The position numbers and the translations under genes are program-made. DNA of 64,000 nucleotides from Cladorhizidae sp. MBARI D1340-BT2. Its lineage: Eukaryota > Porifera > Demospongiae > Poecilosclerida > Cladorhizidae. Shown piece by piece: positions 57,480-64,000 of this stretch. Position 1 is the first letter of the stretch. Each line of letters starts with the position of its first letter. The notes beneath the pieces were generated by a model. That model saw only the letters and a program-made list of their open reading frames with translations. It had not been told where the DNA came from and did no database searches. Location: the NCBI GenBank assembly GCA_028752905.1, contig JAQNBH010000007.1, positions 11,226,419 to 11,290,418 on the forward strand, in the 5' to 3' direction.

Positions 57480-58345
57480 TCATTGACATGAGAAGTGAGC
57501 CACTCCAAGTTTGTAATTTCTGGCAGTGGTCCCAAATCTTGACTTTCCAGCCAGGACCTGATGAGGATATTAAGGGAGTTCAGCTCTTGTAAGATTGTCT
57601 TGGAGATATAGCTGATAAGATTACAATTTTCTTGAAAATATCTTATATTAAGTTGAGGGACAGTGAAACAGTTACTAGAGTTTGTCTCTTCTGTTGCTGG
57701 AATTGTACAGTTACAGTAGGTGGGTGACAGCTGTAGAAATTACAGTGATGTGCAAGTGAAATCATGTTTATACACAACCAGATCAGATGGCTTTAATTTG
57801 TGTTTCTTACCACTTTGTAGAGGTCAGGTAGAGTCCCAGAGAGCACATCATAAAGATCCTGCATGTCCTCACTGTAGCTCTCTATCTGGCTCTGCTGGAT
57901 TAGCCTCAGATAAGCGTCCATTTTTCCAATGGAGTTGACTACACCTTGAATCCCTCGCACAAGGTTGATAGTAGGATGTTTAGCAATATTGAGTACGCTG
58001 AGAATAACTGGTGGACATATTGTTGGCACATGAGCCTAACTCTGCCAAAGATAATAAATATAATGGTTAATATAGCTACTGCAACTGCAATAGTCTTCGT
58101 GTGCCCTTTGAACTTTTACCTACCCACAAGACTCGGTCATTCTGTTCCCTCACAATGAGAGACCGTCCCTTCTGGAATGAAGCTATAGTTGTAGCTTCCT
58201 GTAATCTGGAGGGGAGTAAGCAGTCGTAGGGCGCATACTGAAAGCTCGGGGGAGCTCTTGTTTCTGCAGCAGTGCATGCTTTGGTTGCTGAATAGACTGA
58301 AGAAAGTATGATTGACAGGGTGAAGGAAAAGTTGAATTGATTCAT
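57480..58345 (-). pseudogene. Tandem family unit 1: small secreted helical protein gene, two in-frame stops
   Basis: Exon 1 is 58124-58345 (74 codons) and starts MNQFNFSFTLSIILSSVYSA, a signal-peptide-like start, followed by YAPYDCLLPSRLQEATTIAS and FQKGRSLIVREQNDRVLW. The donor is GTAGGT. Exon 2 is 57811-58041 (77 codons): VPTICPPVILSVLNIAKHPT, INLVRGIQGV and QQSQIESYSEDMQDLYDVLS, ending LYKV before GTAAGA. Exon 3 is 57480-57611 (44 codons), ending VAHFSCQ and TGA. All introns are phase 0. Exon 2 begins AGT TAG, where unit 2 has AGT TTG, and exon 3 has TAA at 57572-57570. The sequence is rich in predicted helix and has few Cys. I know no family with these motifs. It may still be transcribed. 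Confidence 0.6.
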
Positions 58346-58413
58346 GATTGATGTGATGCTTCTAACTATGACCTGGTAGTAGTGCAGTTTTTTAAACCTT
58401 GATGTTGCTTATC

Positions 58414-58421
58414 TTTATATA
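58414..58421 (-). promoter_or_regulatory. TATA box of unit 1
   Basis: TATATAAA on the minus strand lies 69 bases before the ATG at 58345 and is conserved in position and context in unit 2. Confidence 0.55.
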
Positions 58422-58429
58422 CCTAGTAA

Positions 58430-59990
58430 TGAGCCTCATAAATGGTTGTTGGTAATTGGTAAACTCAAGAAATATTGTTACTTGGCCTCTAACATTCCCT
58501 GCTGACCTTGTTGCCATGGCAAGGAAATAACAAAATTCTATGTTTTACCAACTCTACTATAAGCTAGCAAATAACCATCAAGTTGGCATTGAAAGTGCTT
58601 AGTGCGAGTTATTTTAAATTTATTATTATTATTTTTTTAAATTTATCTGGCTAAGCTAGATTTAACTCATTTAACTTATTTACATCCAATGTGGGGAAGC
58701 ATAGATATATAAGTTGTCTTCCTAGACTGCAAATGCATGGTCGAAAGATATCAGCAGTTTCCCTGTTTCTCTGCTTTTCATTAGCTTTTTACTAAGTTTA
58801 AATAATAACAGTCAGCTGCTTGTGTACAAGCAACATTTTTTACACAAGCCATAACTGATATATTAAGCAAACTTCACTAAAAAAAGTTACAGAACACATG
58901 TAAAATTAACCACACAAGAAAGTCAACAGTATCATCAAAACCTCCTCACTTTTCCTCATCAAGCTGTACATCCTTCCTCACATCCCTCCACATCTCTCAC
59001 TCCTCTCTCTTTCTCTCTCACTCTCTTTTTCACTTACTCACTTTCTCATCTCCATTGAATGAAAGAAGACAGGAAAGAATTTGTGATGTAAACTCTGATC
59101 TACAAATACTGCAAGGTAACTGCAATTTAGCCTATGCATAAATTCCATAAAGTCATCTCATGATCGGAATTTTATAATGCTTTCTCGTAAGATACATAGC
59201 ATACTTATGCCTGACCAAACTTATTCATAATAATTGAGTCTGCATTAATAGATGTTCATGACTACACATACATAAATAATTTTACAATACACCCACAACA
59301 GGCTTGCAAGGATTGTTCTCATTATACACTTCAAAAAAGTTGCACTTTTCATAATGTTCAAGAAAGAAATGCAGAAAGAAAGAAAACAAGGGAGAAAGGA
59401 AGAAAGAAAGAATTAGTTATTTATTTATGTACTTATTATTAGGAAAGAAAGTAAGGAGAAAAGAAGGAAAGTGAGACAGAAGGAAAGAAAGCAAGAAGAA
59501 ATAAAGAAAGAAATCCATCATCATTTGGTTAATTACATAAGTGCTGGTTTAAAAAGTTTTCGTAATGAATGCGAAATACCAACTCACATCCCTACCTACC
59601 TGGAAGCACTGAGATACCTTGTGATCACACACAGAAAGAGCACTGATTATAATAGCTACTGCATTGCTGATTGTCTTACATCCTCCAAGGTCAATCCTAT
59701 AGCATCATAGTGGTGAATGGGGGGTTATCTTGTTTTTTGAATCCATATTCTGAGACGATAGCTATGTTTTTTGTTTTGGTTCCCAGTACTGCCTGTCATC
59801 ATCAATAATGGGTACCATTGTAAAAAAAGATATGCTTCCATCTTTACTCAAAGATCTATTGTTTCTATGATAATAATTATTTTGAAAGTGATAATACCTG
59901 GATGACTGTATAATAGTGAGTTTGTCTACAAATAAAAGATACGCTGTTGAAAAGATGATTGTTCAATCAATGAATTGTTTTTTTCCAGTG
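58430..59990 (-). repeat. Upstream part of tandem unit 1, matching the upstream part of unit 2 (about 60945-62715)
   Basis: The two blocks share long colinear segments: TTACTTGGCCTCTAACATTCCC, TTATCTGGCTAAGCTAGATT, CTTTTACACAAGCCA..., CATCAAGCTGTACATCCTTC plus CTCACATCCCTCCACATCTC, GAGTTTGTGATGTAAACTCTG and ATGCCTGACCAAAC. They also share the AGAAAGAA purine tracts (59370-59515) and GCATTGAGATACCTTGTGATC. No protein is recognisable in these blocks. Confidence 0.85.
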
Positions 59991-60044
59991 AGAGGAAGAA
60001 ATTAGAAATTCCTTCATGTTAGCTTGGCAATTGCAGGAGAGCTT

Positions 60045-60851
60045 TTATTGACATGAGAAGAGAGCCACTCCAAGTTTGTGATTACTGGCAGTGGACCCAC
60101 CTCTTGACTTTCCAGCCAGGACATGTTGAGGATATGTAGGAAGTTCAGCTCGTGGAACATTGTCTTGGAGACATAGCTACAATTTTCTTGAAAATATCTG
60201 ATACTAAGTTGAGGGACAGTGAAACAGTTGCTTGGGTTTGTCTCTTCTGCTGCTGGAATTGTGCAGATACAGTAGTTGGGTGACAGCTGTAGAAATTACA
60301 GTGATGTGCAAGTGAAATTATGTACACAACCAGATCAGATGGCTCTAATTTGTGTTTCTTACCACTTTGTAGAGGTCAAGTAGAGTCCCAGAGAGCACAT
60401 CATAAAGAGCCTGCATGTCCTCACTGTAGCTCTCTATCTGGCTCTGCTGGATTAGCCTCAGATAAGTGCCGATGGAGTTGGCTACACCTTGAACCCCTCT
60501 CACAAGGTTGATAGTAGGATGTTCAGCAATATTGAGTATGCTGAGAATAGCTGGTGGATATATTGTTGGCACTTGAGCCAAACTCTGCCAAAGATATAAT
60601 TACTGCAGCTGCAATAGTCTTCGTGTGCCCTTTTGAACTTTTACCTACCCGCAAGATTCGGTCATTCAGTTCCCTCACTATGAGAGACCGTCCCTTCTGG
60701 AATGAAGCTATAGCTGTGGATTCCTGCAATCTGGAGGTAAGTAAGCAGTCGTAGGGCACATTGGCTACATCTTGGTAGCTGTTGTTTCTGCAGCAGTGTT
60801 GCTGAATAGATGAAAAAGTATCAGCGCCAAGGAAAAGTGTAATTGATTCAT
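60045..60851 (-). pseudogene. Tandem family unit 2: small secreted helical protein gene, exon 1 broken
   Basis: Exon 1 (60649-60851, 203 bases) starts MNQLHFSLALILFHLFSNTA, a good signal-peptide-like start. It then reaches AAGATGTAG, a stop, and needs a one-base frame change to continue as PYDCLLTSRLQESTAIASF and QKGRSLIVRELNDRILR. Exon 2 (60363-60584, 74 codons) is open: SLAQVPTIYPPAILSILNIA, EHPTINLVRGVQGVANSIG, YLRLIQQSQIESYSEDMQAL and LYKV. Exon 3 (60045-60176, 44 codons) is open: LCLQDNVPRAELPTYPQHVL and AGKSRGGSTASNHKLGVALF, ending SCQ-TAA. AATAAA overlaps the stop codon and could act as the poly(A) signal. So exons 2 and 3 are intact here while exon 1 is broken. The exon 1 lesion could also be a sequence error, which would make this the working copy. 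Confidence 0.6.
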
Positions 60852-60928
60852 GATTGTGTGGTGCTGCAAACTGTAATCTGGTGGTAGTGCAGTTTTTAAA
60901 ATCTTGAAGTTGCTTATATTTTTGTTTC

Positions 60929-60936
60929 TTTATATA
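60929..60936 (-). promoter_or_regulatory. TATA box of unit 2
   Basis: TATATAAA on the minus strand lies 78 bases before the ATG at 60851, in the same context (AGGTATATAAAG) as in unit 1. Confidence 0.55.
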
Positions 60937-60949
60937 CCTAATAATGTGC

Positions 60950-62715
60950 TTAAAAATGTAGTTTGATGTTGCAATATCATCTAAATTGTTACTTGGCCTC
61001 TAACATTCCCTCCTGACTTATTTCCATGGCTGCATATATTAAAGGAAATAACAAAAACTTCTATGTTTTATCAACTGTACTATTAGCTAGCAAGTAACCA
61101 TCAGGTTGTGATTAGTGCGAGTTTGTTTTTAACTTTTTATCAATATTTTTTTTAAATTTATCTGGCTAAGCTAGATTTAACTCCTTTACATCCAACGTGG
61201 GAATGCATAGATTTATAAGCAGGAATTACTGCTTCTGTAGAAACTAGCCAATCTCCTGACTGCAATTGCATGGTCAGAGAACGATATCAGCAGTCTCCCT
61301 GTTTTCTCACTCCTCTTCATTAGGTTTTCATTAAGTTTGATGTAATAACAGTCAGCTGGTTGTGTACAACTGCAACTTTTTTTTACACAAGCCACAAAAG
61401 CAATCATCACTAAAAACAGAAAATCAGACTACATTACACATGAAAAATTCACCACCTTTAACGAAAGTCAAAAGTATCCTATTTCTAACACCAGCTCACT
61501 TTTATCATCAATACCACCTCACTTCTCCTCATCAAGCTGTACATCCTTCCTCACATCCCTCCACATCTCTTTCTCATCCTTTTCTCTCACTCTCTTTCTC
61601 TCTCACTCTCTTTCTTTCTCACACACTTTCTCATCTTCATTGAATGAAAGAAGCCAGGAAAGAGTTTGTGATGTAAACTCTGATCTACAAATACTATGTG
61701 AGGTCACTGAATAGTAGCTATGCACAAATTCTATAAAGTTGTCTCTGATGGGAATTTTATAAATACCATCTGGTAAAAAGCATAAAGCATAGAATACTTA
61801 TGCCTGACCAAACATGTTCATAATAATTGAGTCTACATTCATAATTTACATGGATGAATAATCATACAATAAATTCACAACAGACTGCAAGGCTTGTTCT
61901 CATTATATACAAATGGCACTTTAAAAAAAGTTGCACTTTTCATAGTGTACAAGAAAGAAATGCAGAAAGAAAGAAAACAAGGAAGAAAGAAGGAATTAGT
62001 TATTTAGTTGTATTAATTTGTCAATTTATTAGTTATTGTAGATGTATTCTAGTTATATATGTAATAGTAATTAGCTGTAAATATGTTTTTTAATTGGTTG
62101 GTTATTATTTTTGTATTTGTTGTTGTTTTTGTTGAGATGTTTCATAATAAAAATAAAGAAATATAGTAAGAGAGAAAAATGAGAGAAAGAAAGAAAGAGA
62201 GAGAAAAAGAAGGAAAGGAAGAAAGTAAGAAGAAGTAAGACAGAAGGAAAGAAAGCAAGAAGAAAGAAAGAAAGAAAGTATAATTATAAGAAGGAAAGAA
62301 TGAAGATAGAAATGCATCATCAGTCGGTTAATTACATAAGTGCTGGTTGAAAAAGTTTGCACACTTCTTATTGAATAATCTCACATCCTTCCTAATACCT
62401 GGGAGCATTGAGATACCTTGTGATCACACAGAAAGAGCGCTGACTGTTTATAATATACCCAAGCCACTGCATTGCTAATTGTTTTTCATGCTCTAAGATC
62501 AATCTATATCCATGTTCTGTACAAAGAGACAAGACTATTGTTTTTGTTTTGGTTCACAGTGCCATTAATTATGTCATCAACAATATAGGGTACCAGTTGT
62601 AAAAAACTTATAATCCCATCTTTACTCAAATATATTTTTTTAATTATGATAATACCTGGTTGAATGAGTTTGACATACTAATAAGATATACACTGTTTGA
62701 AAAGATGACCGTCTG
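60950..62715 (-). repeat. Upstream part of tandem unit 2
   Basis: Colinear with 58430-59990, with small insertions and deletions. A second purine tract (62160-62290) is longer here. Near 62590-62700 the spacer sequence GATAATACCTGGTTGAATGA matches 55320 and 59895, which marks the unit border. Confidence 0.85.
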
Positions 62716-62739
62716 AATTTTTTTTCCAGTGTGAGGAAG

Positions 62740-63262
62740 AAATAGAAATTCCTTCATGTTAGATTGGCAATTGCATGAGAGCTTTAATTAACACGAGAAG
62801 AGAGCTACTGTGATTTCTGGTAATGGACCCACCTCTTGAACTTTCTGGGCAAGGAGAGAGCATGAAGCCCTCACACATATTTGATAGTCAGATGTTCAGC
62901 AGCATTCAGTACACCTCGCATAGCATGTGGACATATTGTTGGCATGTGAAACAGATATTGTCAAAAATAATAATTATATAGTAGTTATTATATTGCAGCT
63001 GCACTAGTCTTAGATGTGCACTGTGAACTTTTACCTACCCACCAACTCAGCTCACCAACAATGAGAGACCGTTCTTTCTGGAAAAAGCTATAGTTCTGGT
63101 TTTTTAAAACCTAGAGGTGATTGAGCAGTCTTAGGATGCCTTTGACATGCTCAAAAAGCTGTGTGTTTTTTGCAGAAGTTGATGATGTGAGTGCTGAATG
63201 GACTAAATAAAGCATCACTAACAGACAACTGACAGCATGAAGGCCAAATTGAATTGATTGAT
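62740..63262 (-). pseudogene. Tandem family unit 3: heavily decayed copy
   Basis: Exon 1 relic 63039-63262: the start codon is ATC, and the rest reads HQSIQFGLHAVSCLLVMLYL with changed frames, but CGGTCTCTCATTGT and the GTAGGTAAAAG donor are recognisable. Exon 2 relic about 62880-62950 reads CPTICPHAMRGVLNAAEHLT in part and then runs, without the second half of exon 2 or an intron, into exon 3 relic sequence (about 62790-62860, VALFSC). The middle of the gene has been lost. This copy is certainly non-functional. Confidence 0.7.
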
Positions 63263-64000
63263 GTTTAATGTTGTGCCGCAAACTAGAATGATTTGATGTG
63301 GTGTGCCTCATCCTGCTCCTTTCCACCTGATGTTTCTACCACTTGCTTCTTACAACTTGAATACCAACTACAAGGAAGCAAATTAATTGTTTTGTTGAGT
63401 AATATTAGAAAAATATTTGCGCTGACTACCCTGTTCGTAATCAATGGTTCAAACTTAATATTCAGTTAACCATGAAGATATAGTAGAGTTAGTCTAATTA
63501 TATTATATTAATCATTATTATTGTTGTTGTTGTTTTATTGTTCTTCTTCTTATTGTTGTTGTTGTTATTATTATTGGGATAAGGTTTAGCCTTCTTTCTT
63601 TTTGTAGAAGTTTTAGATTTATGAAGTGGAAATTCCTACTTATGTCTCTATGGTAGAAGCTAGCTGCTGTGGACTCTATATGACTAGAGTAGTTTACTTG
63701 CTTTTTGGGAATTGTAAGGTCTACAACAATATTATTAGCTTCAATGCTCTTTGTTAGTATTTGGCTAAGTTTGATGTAATAGTCGACTGCTTGTGTAAAT
63801 CTGCAATATTCTTCTTTTACACCTAATCGTTAAGATTATGATGTAAAGAATGGTACAAAATAAGTATAGTCCATACAACAACCTTTAGGATACCAAAACA
63901 GAGCTGTTTTTAAATTTACTACCTTTTCAGGCAAAGGGTGATAAAAGTGTTATAAAATCTTGTGCTTCCGACTTTAGAGCTCCATAAATTCTGCCCACTT
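63177..64000 (-). repeat. Right copy of the duplicated flank (upstream of unit 3)
   Basis: It matches the first ~560 bases of the window, with an additional stretch of about 190 bases near 63735-63920 that resembles 61320-61400. At 63920-64000 it enters the foldback element arm, also present at 508-590 in the left copy. Confidence 0.85.

Noticed and set aside
61540..61645. Ser/Leu/His-rich plus-strand frame in the unit 2 flank
   Set aside because: It reads through CT-rich low-complexity sequence that in unit 1 is not kept in frame.

Overview
The window is non-bacterial. It shows spliced reading frames with GT/AG borders, no operon-like gene packing, very many microsatellites and minisatellites, and decayed copies of typical metazoan transposable elements: non-LTR retrotransposons, Penelope-like elements, hAT, Ginger-type and Harbinger-type DNA elements, and a tRNA-derived SINE head. 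This suggests the genome of an early-branching or other marine invertebrate. A sponge or cnidarian is my guess from the mixture of elements, but the sequence alone does not settle the phylum.

Layout. At 0.5-1.1 kb there is a foldback element. At 4.5-6.3 kb lies a frameshifted non-LTR retrotransposon end with a restriction-like endonuclease domain. From 7 to 17 kb there are tandem repeats, a 260-bp Harbinger-type MITE (11.8 kb), Penelope-like relics and a SINE head. A long but broken Penelope-like element occupies 17.7-20 kb (+). A spliced Ginger-type integrase gene, with an added Ulp1-like protease and a PHD finger, runs on the minus strand from 27 to 21 kb. A CR1/L2-type LINE (27-30.4 kb, +) sits in or next to its 5' part. 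A hAT-like pseudogene follows (31-32.3 kb, +). From 33.1 to 43 kb there is a very large imperfect inverted repeat built from minisatellites and non-coding arms, with a third copy of one arm. From 43 to 51 kb there are almost only tandem repeats. A third Penelope-like relic is at 53-54 kb (-) and a second hAT relic at 55.4-57.4 kb (+).

The only stretch that looks like a host gene family is the right end, 55-64 kb, together with the first ~500 bases. Here a 2.6-2.7 kb unit is tandemly repeated on the minus strand. Each unit held a three-exon gene for a small protein of about 194 residues with a signal-peptide-like start, helix-rich sequence and phase-0 introns. Every copy visible here carries at least one damaging change, and the copies at the two ends of the window share the same lost start codon. 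I do not recognise this protein family, and it is the best candidate here for something undescribed.

Nothing in the window forms a pathway. The coding content is one group of mobile elements in different stages of decay plus the tandem family. All coordinates for exons and repeat borders come from reading by eye; repeat copy numbers are estimates.
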